Positions 43,606 to 52,624 are shown, counted from the stretch's first letter. The stretch: 58,275 nucleotides of DNA from Sporisorium sorghi (GCA_023212695.1 JALCCG010000132.1:1-58275), one strand, 5' to 3'. The notes: generated from the sequence alone by a model not told the origin. Made by a program: numbers and translations.

Positions 43606-45222
43606 CTAGTTTTGATTCATGTAATCATCATAATATTTCTGCATAATCTCAAGATTCTGCTTCAGGCCAGCCTTCTGGCTCTCCTTGATATACGAATCCC
43701 ACTCCGCTTCAACGCCGCCCTTGGTTACCCATTTCGCAAAGCTGGATTCCGCCAGGTTCATCACGTTGGTGTTGTTCAGGCTCATGGTGTTGTTGTCGAT
43801 GGTGGAATATTTGATGAACATGCCGGGGAATACATCCTTGTCAGGGTCAACCTCTAATGCAGGCTCCAGTGGCTCCGATTGTCCCAGCACCTCCTGCATA
43901 TCGGTACCGAGTGTCAGCTTTAAGGAATCCGGTATATAGAAAGCGCCGTTATCCGCCATCGTCGAGGTCCACTTCCATGTACCCGGGTCCATCTTGGCAT
44001 CAGCTGGAGGCAGAACGGCATATGTACCGTCACCGTTATCTTTAATATTCGGACCGATGGAGCCAAACAGCACCTGCATTCCCACCTCAGGCGCATATAA
44101 CTCATTGATGAATCTCATGGCCGCTTCCTTGTTCTTGGTCTTGGCGGACATGACGATATGGTTCGGCCCATAATTCAGGGAGTAATAGTCATAGCTCCAT
44201 GACAGCTTTCCGTTGTAATCCGCGGATGCTTTGAGCTGCGGCATAGAAGCATACTGCGGTGCCAGCTGCTCACCGAAACGGTCGGAGGCAACCCATCCCC
44301 AGGTGAAGCCGACCTTGGCCGTGTCTCCTTCACCGCGGGCGATAGATTGATATTTTGTATAATCATGGGTGAACACTTCCGGATTGATCAGCCCCGCCTT
44401 GTACAGCTTGTTCAGGAACAAAACCATCGTTTTGTACCGATCATCGGTCAGAAAATTCTTCACTTGCCCATCTTCCACAAAATAGCCCTGCCCGCTGCCG
44501 TCCGTCAGCGTGATGCCCATGCTTCCGAGAAGAACAGCAGGATTAAAGTATCCGCCGATGCCTCCCGGCCAATCCATCGGGATCTCGTCATTCGGGTTGC
44601 CATTGCCGTTGGCATCCTTCTCTTTGAATGCCACGAGCACTTCATACAATTCATCCCACGTTGTCGGCATGCCAAGTCCGAGGTTATCCAGCCACTGCTG
44701 GTTAATGAATTGCCTGCTGGCCGAGGCCGGCCAGAACCGCTGATATTTCGGGAGACCGTATATTTTGCCGTCAGACTGCGTTGCAATCACTTTGGTATCC
44801 GGTTTTTCATTAAACATAGTCTGTACGTTGGGTGCCTGATCCAGCATACTGGACAGATCCTGGAACAGTCCCTGGAACTGGGCGAAATCGGCATCTGTAA
44901 TGACGTTCGGCCCGATGAACAGATCGGGGGTATCGCCGCTGGCAAGCATCGTTCCTTTTTTCTGTCCCCAGTCGGCCGTGATTTCCTGCCATTCGATCTC
45001 CACGCCTGCCGCTTCCTCAACCTTCTGCAGCCATTCCATTTCAGCAAGAGGTTTCGTAAGGGGATGCTTGGTAATAAGAGCTGTCAACTTCACTTTCTTG
45101 CCTGATGCGTCTCCGGGCGATTCCGCCGATTCGTTATGGTCGTCTCCGGCTCCGCTGCATCCCGTTAACAGCAGTGCAGTGATGACGATAAAAGAGATGA
45201 AAACGTTTACCTTTTTCTTCAT
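43606..45222 (-). CDS. Extracellular sugar-binding lipoprotein (LplA/YtcQ family)
   Basis: 538 residues from ATG at 45222, seven bases after AGGAGG; the frame upstream of it is not plausible. Signal peptide with lipobox LTGC near residue 21. Large cluster-F/LplA binding protein: LTALITKHPLTKPLAEMEWLQKVEEAAGVEIEWQEI, GDTPDLFIGPNVITDADFAQF, YGLPKYQRFWPASASRQFINQQWLD. These proteins bind complex oligosaccharides (pectin or xylan fragments). First gene of the LplABC-type operon, with a cre-like site upstream and its regulator gene next to it. Confidence 0.93.
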   Translation of the reverse strand: MKKKVNVFISFIVITALLLTGCSGAGDDHNESAESPGDASGKKVKLTALITKHPLTKPLAEMEWLQKVEEAAGVEIEWQEITADWGQKKGTMLASGDTPDLFIGPNVITDADFAQFQGLFQDLSSMLDQAPNVQTMFNEKPDTKVIATQSDGKIYGLPKYQRFWPASASRQFINQQWLDNLGLGMPTTWDELYEVLVAFKEKDANGNGNPNDEIPMDWPGGIGGYFNPAVLLGSMGITLTDGSGQGYFVEDGQVKNFLTDDRYKTMVLFLNKLYKAGLINPEVFTHDYTKYQSIARGEGDTAKVGFTWGWVASDRFGEQLAPQYASMPQLKASADYNGKLSWSYDYYSLNYGPNHIVMSAKTKNKEAAMRFINELYAPEVGMQVLFGSIGPNIKDNGDGTYAVLPPADAKMDPGTWKWTSTMADNGAFYIPDSLKLTLGTDMQEVLGQSEPLEPALEVDPDKDVFPGMFIKYSTIDNNTMSLNNTNVMNLAESSFAKWVTKGGVEAEWDSYIKESQKAGLKQNLEIMQKYYDDYMNQN

Positions 45223-45363
45223 TTCATTACCTCCTGGTTTAGTTTGTGGGTCTGATCCATAGGGATTGCAGCCTTGAATTTCGCCTTGCCTGCGGACACA
45301 TTTCACTCTAATTGGAGGTGACGAGCTGCGTAAACGCACAGTTTTTTAAGGATCTTCATTTTT

Positions 45364-45377
45364 TGAAAGCGCTTATA
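45364..45377. promoter_or_regulatory. cre-like CcpA site upstream of the LplABC-type operon
   Basis: TGAAAGCGCTTATA matches 13 of 14 cre positions, 142 bases before the binding-protein ATG. The rest of 45223-45511 shows no gene. Confidence 0.6.
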
Positions 45378-45511
45378 TTTATCGGATCAACAACCGCACC
45401 CGTTGCCTGTCGGCCAGAAGGATTCAAATATTGCATATATTCAAAAATTGAAGCTCTTTCATCTTCGAAAAGAAATCGTGCGAGGCGGAATATAAGGGCA
45501 TAAGTTTACAA

Positions 45512-45557
45512 AAAGACCGCTTGGAGGCTGCCGTGGATCTCGGCATCAACGGTCTTT
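45512..45557 (-). terminator. Terminator of the AraC-type regulator gene
   Basis: AAAGACCG/CGGTCTTT outer stem with CCG/CGG inner pairs, starting four bases past the stop, then a five-U run. Confidence 0.8.
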
Positions 45558-45560
45558 CGT

Positions 45561-47834
45561 TCAGGCTTTATGTGTATTCCGATATTGTCCGGGCGTTGTA
45601 CCCACCATCTTCTTGAAGGAGCGGATAAAACTCGAGGTGCTGGTGTACCCCACCTGTTGAGATATAGCTTCAAGCGTCTCTTCGCTGTCTCGCAGAAGCT
45701 GAATGGATTTTTGAATCCGAAGCTGATCAATGTACTCTTTAAAATTTTGCCCCATCGTTTTCTTAAAATGATGGCTGAAGTTGGAGACCGACATATCAAA
45801 ATAATCGGCCATCATCTGCAGCGAGCAGTTCGGATCCATTCCTTTTTCCGCAATGATGGATAGAATCGCCTCTTGGGTAGCCGGACGGGCAAGCGGCAGC
45901 GTCTCGCTGATCATATCGCACAGCTTGGAACAGCTTTCCCGGATGATTCCGATCATCTGCTCCAGCGTATAGCGATGTTTGAACGCGGCATCGGTCAGCC
46001 GCAAGAGGCTCTGATCATCATGACGGAACCGCTGAAGCCCGTTGAAGATAACTGTAACCGTGTTCAGGTATACACTTCGGATCATATGCGGCGGTAAACT
46101 GTCATTGCTTAAGTACCCGATCATACGCTCCGACAAGGAAGCCAGCATCACGGCATCATTCTTCAGAATCGAGAGCTCAAGCGACTGCAGGATTTCGGCA
46201 AAATAGGATACGGCGCCCGATTGGGGAATTTCCATGTCATCAAATATCAGCACCGAACCGGTTTTGCGTATCCGCAGAAACTCCGCCGTCCGAAGCGCCT
46301 GCAGGTACGACACATGAATATCCACCGGTGATCGTGCTCGTACAGGTTTGCCGATGCCAATCACCGTTCGCAGTCCATTGTGCTTCAACAATGACTCTTG
46401 CATGCTTTCAAGACAGGATTCGAGGGGGAAATCACTCTCATGGGAGCTTGCCAGAATCAGCTCATGCTGATAGATGCTCTTGAAGAAGAAGGTCTGCACC
46501 CCGTGCGGCAGCAGCTCTTCGTATTTGCGGCAGCACGCCAAGATCTTCTCGGTTGCTCCGGCATCCGATTCACAGCATACCACGGCAACCGTGAAGTGTT
46601 CATATTTAAACCTAATGCCTATCCTTCCGGCTTCCTGTTCCCATTCCTCCCAGTCTGCATATTGCCCGCTCACCAGCTCGAACAGCAGGTTGTCCCGCAT
46701 GATCGGCAAGGATCCCTTCACATGCTCGTCCAGCTTGCTATTCGCTTGTGAAAGCTCCTCCAGCGTGTACTTGATCGTATCAATTTCATTCATCGGCCTT
46801 CGCTCCTGCGGCTCGAAGACATGAACAGCGAGGTCAACCAGACGCCGAATCGGCTGATAATTTTTACGGATGGATACATAGATGATGAACACTTCGAGCA
46901 GCAGAATCAGTCCGACAAGAACAACCGTGTTCAGCTGTATCGTTCGAATGCCCTTCAGAGATTGGGATACAGGCAGCAGACTGACATATTTCCAGCCGTT
47001 CTTGTCTGAAACCGAGTGGGATACCAGATAGTCCGATCCACTGATCGCGTAGATGCCGGAGGTGGGAGAACGTTCCTCCCCTATGCCCTGCACAAGCGCC
47101 CGAAAATCATCGGAAGACTGGTAGGACGTCTCATTGGAAGAGACCAATCTCCTTCCCTGGCCGTCAAATACAAAGAAATCGCCGCTATAAATCTCTGAAA
47201 CAGACTTCATCATGCGGACAATCGTATCTTCCTTTACCATAATCATAACGGCTCCGGGCGAATGGGTGCCTCCTACCGGAAGCGGCTGCACAAAGGTCAG
47301 CATTCTGACACGATTGTTGCCAGGCACAACCACATTCTCTACCGGCCGGACGACAGGGGCTTTGAGATCATTCAGGGTCTGTATCATATCTTGGTGCTCC
47401 CAGTTTTCATAATAATAGCCGACCCCAGGAATGGAGAGATCCTCCGTACTGTATGCGCTTCCAGTTTTGGAAAACAAATAACCGATGTTCTTCACATACA
47501 GCAAGGTGTTGTAAATAAACGCATCGGTTGCATTGTATTTTTTCATCTCATTGGCGATGATGACCCGCTGGTAGTCGCTTTCCTCCGCTTTGTACATCTT
47601 GAACTCCCGATTCTGTACCAGCTCAAACGGCAGATTGTACACATACCGGGTAAAGGTATCCATTGATGTCATGAACTGTTCCGTAATATGCGCATTCCAG
47701 TCCATCTCCTTCTCTTTCACTACGTCTGCCGAATAGGGATAGTAATAACACAGGATGACGATCACGGGAAACATCAGGACAAGCAAATAGGAAATCAACA
47801 GCTTGGTCAGCAGGTTTATCTTATGGATTCGCAA
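45561..47834 (-). CDS. Membrane-anchored AraC family regulator (YtdP/YesS-like)
   Basis: 757 residues from a TTG at 47834, seven bases after AGGGGG. Membrane segment near residues 9-30, an extracellular sensor domain of about 265 residues, and a second segment near 292-313 (TVVLVGLILLLEVFIIYVSI). A cytoplasmic middle region of about 330 residues follows, and then two AraC helix-turn-helices (CSLQMMADYFDMSVSNFSHHFKKTMG and EAISQQVGYTSTSSFIRSFKKMVG). One-component transmembrane regulator. It sits directly upstream of the LplABC-type operon, its presumed target. Confidence 0.93.
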   Translation of the reverse strand: MRIHKINLLTKLLISYLLVLMFPVIVILCYYYPYSADVVKEKEMDWNAHITEQFMTSMDTFTRYVYNLPFELVQNREFKMYKAEESDYQRVIIANEMKKYNATDAFIYNTLLYVKNIGYLFSKTGSAYSTEDLSIPGVGYYYENWEHQDMIQTLNDLKAPVVRPVENVVVPGNNRVRMLTFVQPLPVGGTHSPGAVMIMVKEDTIVRMMKSVSEIYSGDFFVFDGQGRRLVSSNETSYQSSDDFRALVQGIGEERSPTSGIYAISGSDYLVSHSVSDKNGWKYVSLLPVSQSLKGIRTIQLNTVVLVGLILLLEVFIIYVSIRKNYQPIRRLVDLAVHVFEPQERRPMNEIDTIKYTLEELSQANSKLDEHVKGSLPIMRDNLLFELVSGQYADWEEWEQEAGRIGIRFKYEHFTVAVVCCESDAGATEKILACCRKYEELLPHGVQTFFFKSIYQHELILASSHESDFPLESCLESMQESLLKHNGLRTVIGIGKPVRARSPVDIHVSYLQALRTAEFLRIRKTGSVLIFDDMEIPQSGAVSYFAEILQSLELSILKNDAVMLASLSERMIGYLSNDSLPPHMIRSVYLNTVTVIFNGLQRFRHDDQSLLRLTDAAFKHRYTLEQMIGIIRESCSKLCDMISETLPLARPATQEAILSIIAEKGMDPNCSLQMMADYFDMSVSNFSHHFKKTMGQNFKEYIDQLRIQKSIQLLRDSEETLEAISQQVGYTSTSSFIRSFKKMVGTTPGQYRNTHKA

Positions 47835-47911
47835 GCGGCAGCCCCCTCCCCATCACTTCATTCCAGATCTGAAAATGTTATCTATAAGAATACGAAATTC
47901 TCAAAAAAAAG

Positions 47912-47951
47912 AAAACTCATTTCCTGTCATCAACAACAAGAAATGAGTTTT
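47912..47951 (-). terminator. Terminator of the hxlR-type gene
   Basis: Perfect 12-bp stem AAAACTCATTTC/GAAATGAGTTTT with a 16-base loop and U-run, 30 bases past the stop. Confidence 0.85.
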
Positions 47952-47980
47952 TAAACTCCGTATCGTTTCACTTATCAACC

Positions 47981-48325
47981 TTATGAGGATTGCTCCACGC
48001 CCCATTTTTCCGCCCACTTCTCCATTTCCTTCAAAGAGTCCAGAAAATCCATCCCCTTCTCCGTCAAGGAATACTCCACGGACACGGGCACCGTAGGGAA
48101 AACCTCGCGCCTTACGATACCGCTGCCTTCCAAATGTCGAAGCACATCCGTTAAGGATTGTGTCTTGATGATAGCTGCATCCCGATGAAGCTGGTTAAAG
48201 CGTTTCGGTCCTTGGGATAACTGCGCGATGACAAGAAACGCCCATTTGGCACCAAGAATTTGCAGCACCGAACAGATATGATTGAACGCTGGCTTTTCCT
48301 GAAACTCTTCCCTAACGGGTTCCAC
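47981..48325 (-). CDS. HxlR family transcriptional regulator
   Basis: 114 residues from a GTG at 48325. Winged helix of the HxlR type: the conserved Cys in FNHICSVLQILGAKWAFLVIAQLSQGPKRFNQL, then KTQSLTDVLRHLEGSGIVRREV and the wing VEYSLTEKG. HxlR proteins respond to aldehydes, electrophiles or oxidants, in some cases through that Cys. It is divergent from an MFS efflux gene, with two dyads between them. Confidence 0.92.
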   Translation of the reverse strand: MEPVREEFQEKPAFNHICSVLQILGAKWAFLVIAQLSQGPKRFNQLHRDAAIIKTQSLTDVLRHLEGSGIVRREVFPTVPVSVEYSLTEKGMDFLDSLKEMEKWAEKWGVEQSS

Positions 48326-48340
48326 AGCCTCACCCCACCG

Positions 48341-48383
48341 CTTACGAATAGTAAGTTAATCAAAATGTTTGGATAATGTCCAA
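48341..48383. promoter_or_regulatory. Two 5-5-5 inverted repeats in the hxlR/MFS interval
   Basis: CTTAC-GAATA-GTAAG (48341-48355) lies 16 bases before the hxlR start, and TTGGA-TAATG-TCCAA (48369-48383) 13 bases further. A TATAAT box on the plus strand at 48420-48425 may serve the MFS gene. Operator role inferred. Confidence 0.5.
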
Positions 48384-48524
48384 TTGCTTTGCCTTCTTAC
48401 ATAATAAATGTGCTCTGCTTATAATACAAACACAACGAGATCTCGAGCATTTCCTAAACCGGCTGCAGCATGTGCTAGCCATGATTCGCAAGACCGGATG
48501 CCATAACCGAAGGGATGAATTTAC

Positions 48525-49694
48525 ATGAAACCATTCATGATATATCTATTAGCGCTTGGTGTCTTTCTTACCGCCACCTCTGAACTGATCGTTTCGGGTA
48601 TCCTGTATGCAATCGCAGACGATCTCCATATTTCACTGGCGCTTGCCGGTCAGTTAATCACCGCGTATTCACTTGCCTTTGCCATCGGGACACCGTTTCT
48701 GGTTTCGCTCACATCGCGAATCAACCGTAAAAAGGTGCTGCTCGGCTCGCTTCTGTTGTTCATTGTCGGCAGTCTCGCATCCTATGCCAGCAGCCATGTA
48801 TGGCTGCTTATGGGTTCCCGCATCATCCTGGGGATTAGCTCAGGGGTGTATCTCGTTGCCGCAATGGGAACCGCAGCCAAATTGGTACCCCCGGATAAAT
48901 TGGGCCGTGCGATCGGTACCATCGTTCTCGGGTTCAGCAGCGCCATGGTGCTTGGAGTTCCGATTGGCATCACGATAACCAATATGCTGAACTGGCAATC
49001 CATCTTCCTGCTGCTGGCTCTGCTCACTCTGTTGGTTGCCTTTGTCCTTGCCAAGCTCCTGCCGGATGTCGAAGGGGACGCGGCCGTTCCCTTTCATCAG
49101 CAGTTCAAAGTGCTGGGAAGTATAGTGATCCTGAGCGCCCTGTTTCTCACCTTCTTCCGGGAATCCGGCAATTCGGTGCTGTTCACGTACATTACCCCGT
49201 TTATCCAGGATATTTTTCATATCAAGCCCTCAAGCATCAGTCTCATGATGCTGGTATTCGGTCTCTTTGGGGCTATCGGCTCCAAGCTGGGTGGGTATGC
49301 TATCGACCGGTTTGGGCCACCCAGGGTGATCACTCTCAGTACACTCATTCATATTGGGGTATTTGCTCTTCTCCCGCTGCTCTCGGGCAAGTCGCTCATT
49401 GGACTCATGCTGATAAGCATCATGGTACTGTCCATGTTTGCGGCAGGTCCCGCTGTCCAGAGTTATTTTATCCAGCGGGCACCGGGCTCTTCCAATTTGA
49501 TTCTCAGCCTGAACACCTCTGTTGTTCACTTCGGGTTAGCTGCAGGAGCGGGTGCAGGGGGCTTCATGTTAAACACGACATCCACGCTTCAATACCATCC
49601 ATGGCTCGGAGGAGTTGTGCTCGCTCTTGGTCTCGCAGCCGGACTTATCAGTTTCGCTGCCGGTAAAAGAGCGCTGCTGCCACAATCGACCTGA
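48525..49694 (+). CDS. MFS transporter, DHA1 family (PbuE/AraJ-like)
   Basis: 389 residues and 12 membrane segments. Opening ALGVFLTATSELIVSGILYAIADDLHISLALAGQLITAYSLAFAIGTP, motif A-like SLTSRINRKKVLLGS, motif C-like GFSSAMVLGVPIGITI. The length and pattern resemble Bacillus PbuE (purine efflux) and other drug/metabolite exporters; the substrate is not determinable. Divergent from the HxlR regulator that likely controls it. AAGGGATG precedes ATG 48525. Confidence 0.92.
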   Translation: MKPFMIYLLALGVFLTATSELIVSGILYAIADDLHISLALAGQLITAYSLAFAIGTPFLVSLTSRINRKKVLLGSLLLFIVGSLASYASSHVWLLMGSRIILGISSGVYLVAAMGTAAKLVPPDKLGRAIGTIVLGFSSAMVLGVPIGITITNMLNWQSIFLLLALLTLLVAFVLAKLLPDVEGDAAVPFHQQFKVLGSIVILSALFLTFFRESGNSVLFTYITPFIQDIFHIKPSSISLMMLVFGLFGAIGSKLGGYAIDRFGPPRVITLSTLIHIGVFALLPLLSGKSLIGLMLISIMVLSMFAAGPAVQSYFIQRAPGSSNLILSLNTSVVHFGLAAGAGAGGFMLNTTSTLQYHPWLGGVVLALGLAAGLISFAAGKRALLPQST

Positions 49695-49729
49695 CAGGTA
49701 AGGTGCTTCCCCCTTCCTATTACATTATT

Positions 49730-49758
49730 GCAAGCCACCCGGCTAACGGGTGGCTTGC
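49730..49758 (+). terminator. Strong hairpin after the MFS gene
   Basis: Perfect 12-bp stem GCAAGCCACCCG/CGGGTGGCTTGC with loop GCTAA. There is no U-run. The 13-base sequence CCTATTACATTAT occurs just before it (49716-49728) and again at 49826-49838. Confidence 0.6.
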
Positions 49759-49855
49759 TGCCGCCTTGTCGAAAATGGGCTCACGGATGTTTGCCCATCC
49801 GAATAACGTATCCTATGGGTCAACGCCTATTACATTATGAAGGGCAGGAATCACC

Positions 49856-50749
49856 GTGGCAGTCTCTTATATGGATTTCACCTCTCCATCTGTTCGTTAT
49901 ACTTATGATCTGAACAATAACCAAATTTTCAAAAAAGACAATCAAAACTATATTAATTCACTCTCGGTAAAAGAATTGAACACGCTCGGCAACGCTTCTC
50001 TGCTGGATATTCATCTCAGCACCGGAAATGTGGTCGAACCGCATACTCATCAGAATGCATCCGAGTTGGTGTATGTCATTTCCGGAGCGGCCATCGTCTC
50101 CATCATTAATCCGTTCACCAAGGAGCTGCTGAACTTCCCGGTCATGCCGGGTCAGGTCGCGCTTGTGCCTCAAGGCTGGTGGCATTATGAAATGGCGACG
50201 GCTGACAATACCCATCTGATAGCCATCTTTGATGCGCCTGTGCCTGAATTCATTCCTGGCTCCGACCTCTTCAGATTAACCCCGGCCAATGTCTTCGCCC
50301 ATACGTATTGCCTGGATGAAGCCAAAGTGAAAGAGACTTTCGCTCCTATTACCGATACGGTTGTAATCGGGCCGCCTAAGAACTGCATGCACCAAGGGGA
50401 GGTGCAGGGCCAGACGATGCATCAGCAGCAGCACCCGTCACATCACAACCAGCACTACTACCATCAAGGAAGCCCTGTGAACCGTGACTATGAGCTGCTG
50501 CAGCAACAGCAGCAGCAATATCAACAGCAGCAACAGCAGCAGTTGTTCCAGCAGCAATTTCAGGCACAGGAACAACCGCAGCATGGAGCGTATGCTGCTG
50601 ATCCACAGCGAACGCAGGCTCAAGAGCAAGAGCAGCTTCGCTCGCAGCAGCAATTACGAGAACAGGAGCGGCAACAATTCATCCAACAGCAGCAGCAGTT
50701 GCCCTTCTTGCAGCGTCAACTGATCGGAAACGGCTGGGATCAATTCTGA
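49856..50749 (+). CDS. Cupin-domain protein with a long glutamine-rich C-terminal tail
   Basis: 297 residues from a GTG at 49856 (AGGA seven bases before). Residues about 35-130 form one cupin: motif 1 GNVVEPHTHQNASELVYVISG keeps His, His and Glu; motif 2 GQVALVPQGWWH keeps the His, so a metal site is likely. From about residue 180 the sequence turns His-rich (HQQQHPSHHNQHYYHQG) and then strongly Gln-rich to about 285, with runs of five to seven Gln. CAG and CAA codons are mixed. Such tails are typical of surface, spore-coat or phase-separating proteins, but no localisation signal is seen. Function unknown. Followed by a strong terminator. Confidence 0.85.
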   Translation: MAVSYMDFTSPSVRYTYDLNNNQIFKKDNQNYINSLSVKELNTLGNASLLDIHLSTGNVVEPHTHQNASELVYVISGAAIVSIINPFTKELLNFPVMPGQVALVPQGWWHYEMATADNTHLIAIFDAPVPEFIPGSDLFRLTPANVFAHTYCLDEAKVKETFAPITDTVVIGPPKNCMHQGEVQGQTMHQQQHPSHHNQHYYHQGSPVNRDYELLQQQQQQYQQQQQQQLFQQQFQAQEQPQHGAYAADPQRTQAQEQEQLRSQQQLREQERQQFIQQQQQLPFLQRQLIGNGWDQF

Positions 50750-50782
50750 TCCATGCTGCAGTGATCTAGGTCTTCCATTGTC

Positions 50783-50823
50783 AAACGCAGCATCACTATT
50801 CGTCCGTGATGCTGCGTTTTTCT
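50783..50823. terminator. Bidirectional terminator between cupin and phosphatase genes
   Basis: Perfect 14-bp stem (50783-50796 with 50806-50819), followed by U-run on the plus strand. Its arms extend into the last codons and stop of the minus-strand phosphatase gene. Confidence 0.85.
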
Positions 50824-51494
50824 TCTTGAAATGGAGTAATATATTCAGGAAGGCCGAATGCTCCCGTTATTTTCATCTTCCGGCACGTAATGCTCCCAGG
50901 TTGTTTAACCGATATGGACCACTGTAAGCCAGAGGTCAGATTCACCAGGCTTAAATAGTATCCGTGGCCTGCACCTGTATCGATTCCCAGCTTACCGTCT
51001 CCATGCCAGAGCTCCTCTGGCGGTACACCCAAACGAAACGTAGAAGTATGACCAAACACAATAACTTTGTCCATGCATCGGGGGGACAGAAGAAACGGCT
51101 CACGAATCTCCGTTAATTCTACCGGGCTCTGTGCATGAAGCGGAATGCCCGGCCGAATCCCTGCATGCACAAACACATATTGTTTATACTCGGTCCATAA
51201 CGGCATGGTTCCAATGAACTGCTGATACTTCATGAAACGGGAAGCCGCAAGCCCAGCTTGTTCCGGCCGTTGATGCAGCCATTTGCGTTCGTTGTTTCCC
51301 TGAAGCGCAACGGCACCGGAATCACACAGCTCCTTCACATAATCCAGTGTCCCTGCTGAATCCGGTCCCTTGTTTACATAATCCCCAAGCAGGAACAAGC
51401 GGTCCACCTTCGGATCATAATGCACATGCAGCAGAAGAGCTTGCAGCAGATGACCGTAACCATGAACATCCGAAACAGCGTACACCTGGCTCAT
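50796..51494 (-). CDS. Calcineurin-like metallophosphoesterase with altered catalytic motifs
   Basis: 232 residues from ATG at 51494, which overlaps the ATPase stop by four bases (ATGA), so translation is coupled; the longer frame upstream is the ATPase gene read out of frame. Motifs in order: VSDVHG (metal Asp and His), GDYVNKGPDS, ALQGNNERKW, FVHAGIRPG and VFGHTSTF. In typical protein-phosphatase-like enzymes these read GDxVDRG and GNHE. Here the His proton donor is Asn and the Arg is Lys, so activity may be altered. Coupling to an importer suggests action on the imported phosphorus compound. Weak similarity to ApaH/PrpE types. Confidence 0.88.
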   Translation of the reverse strand: MSQVYAVSDVHGYGHLLQALLLHVHYDPKVDRLFLLGDYVNKGPDSAGTLDYVKELCDSGAVALQGNNERKWLHQRPEQAGLAASRFMKYQQFIGTMPLWTEYKQYVFVHAGIRPGIPLHAQSPVELTEIREPFLLSPRCMDKVIVFGHTSTFRLGVPPEELWHGDGKLGIDTGAGHGYYLSLVNLTSGLQWSISVKQPGSITCRKMKITGAFGLPEYITPFQEEKRSITDE

Positions 51495-52570
51495 GGGGCT
51501 AGCATGCTGCTGTCTGCATATATCATGGTTTGATCCGGAGACAGTCGTATCCACAATTCGCTTCCGGCATCCACCGTGCAATCATGGAATAAATGAATGG
51601 GCTGCCGATCTGCCGTTTCCACAATGACTCTCCATCTTGTCCCTTCGTACACCGTCTGTACCACCGTCACCTTCAGCAGGCTTCCTGCTGCCGAAGTTTC
51701 TTCGCTGCATATCCGGATGGATTCAGGATGGATCATTATCACGGCTCTGCCGTCTCCCATATCCCCGCCTGAGCGAAGTCCGGCAATGGGACGCCCGGCA
51801 AGTATGGCTTCAGGCTGCCCATTCCGGGCCAGCTCGGCTTCCAGCCGGTTGTGATATCCCATGAGCTGCGCAACCCAAGGGCTTGCCGGTCTCTCAAACA
51901 ACACCCTCGGCTCCCCGAATTGATCAATTCGTCCATCCCGCAAAATCAGAATCCGATCCGCCACCGTGAATGCCTCCATACGATCATGCGTCACATACAA
52001 GGAAGCGATGGATAACTCCCCCAGCAGTCTCGCCAGTTCACCGCGCATGTCCGTTCTAAGCTTAACGTCCAGATTAGACAACGGTTCGTCCATCAACAGC
52101 AGCTTGGGCTCTGTTGCCAGGGCCCTTGCGATGCCGACGCGCTGCTGCTGTCCACCCGACAGCTGGGCGGGAAGGCGGTCCAATAAGCCCTCCAGCTTCA
52201 GAAGCGACTGGAGTCGTTCCAATTTATCCGCCCTGTCTTTAGTGTCCAGCTTCCGGCGCTTCATCCCGTACTCCATATTCTGTTTCACCGTCATATGCGG
52301 CCATAGGGCATAATCCTGAAACACCATATTGATAGGCCGATTCTCCGGGGGAACATAGTGCCTTCCCCGTTCCACGGTGACACCCGCCATCTCCACCTCG
52401 CCTGAATCTATGCGCTGAAGTCCGGCAACCATCTGCAGCAGCGTCGATTTCCCGCAGCCCGATGGACCGAGAATGCAGATGCGTTCTCCTTCCCCCACTT
52501 CAAACGTGATCGGCTCCAATACTTGCTGTGAGCCGAATGATTTCGATACGCCTTTTACCCTTAAGATCAT
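51491..52570 (-). CDS. ABC transporter ATP-binding protein (PotA/FbpC/PhnT class)
   Basis: 359 residues, ATG at 52570 six bases after GGAG (an ATG at 52582 is also possible). ATPase domain with Walker A GPSGCGKST, Q-loop FQDYALWPHM, signature LSGGQQQRVGIARAL, Walker B LLLMDEPLSNLD and the H-loop THDRMEAF; then a TOBE-type C-terminal domain from about 240. It powers the fused permease upstream. Class shared by ferric iron, polyamine, thiamine and 2-aminoethylphosphonate importers. Confidence 0.93.
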   Translation of the reverse strand: MILRVKGVSKSFGSQQVLEPITFEVGEGERICILGPSGCGKSTLLQMVAGLQRIDSGEVEMAGVTVERGRHYVPPENRPINMVFQDYALWPHMTVKQNMEYGMKRRKLDTKDRADKLERLQSLLKLEGLLDRLPAQLSGGQQQRVGIARALATEPKLLLMDEPLSNLDVKLRTDMRGELARLLGELSIASLYVTHDRMEAFTVADRILILRDGRIDQFGEPRVLFERPASPWVAQLMGYHNRLEAELARNGQPEAILAGRPIAGLRSGGDMGDGRAVIMIHPESIRICSEETSAAGSLLKVTVVQTVYEGTRWRVIVETADRQPIHLFHDCTVDAGSELWIRLSPDQTMIYADSSMLAP

Positions 52571-52624
52571 TCCGCTCTCCATCCCTTCCAAGTCTGATCA
52601 CACTCTATCGACAACCAATTCCAT

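Noticed and set aside
50376..50653. Minus-strand frames opposite the glutamine-rich tail
   Set aside because: They are Leu/Ala runs produced by reading CAG repeats on the other strand.
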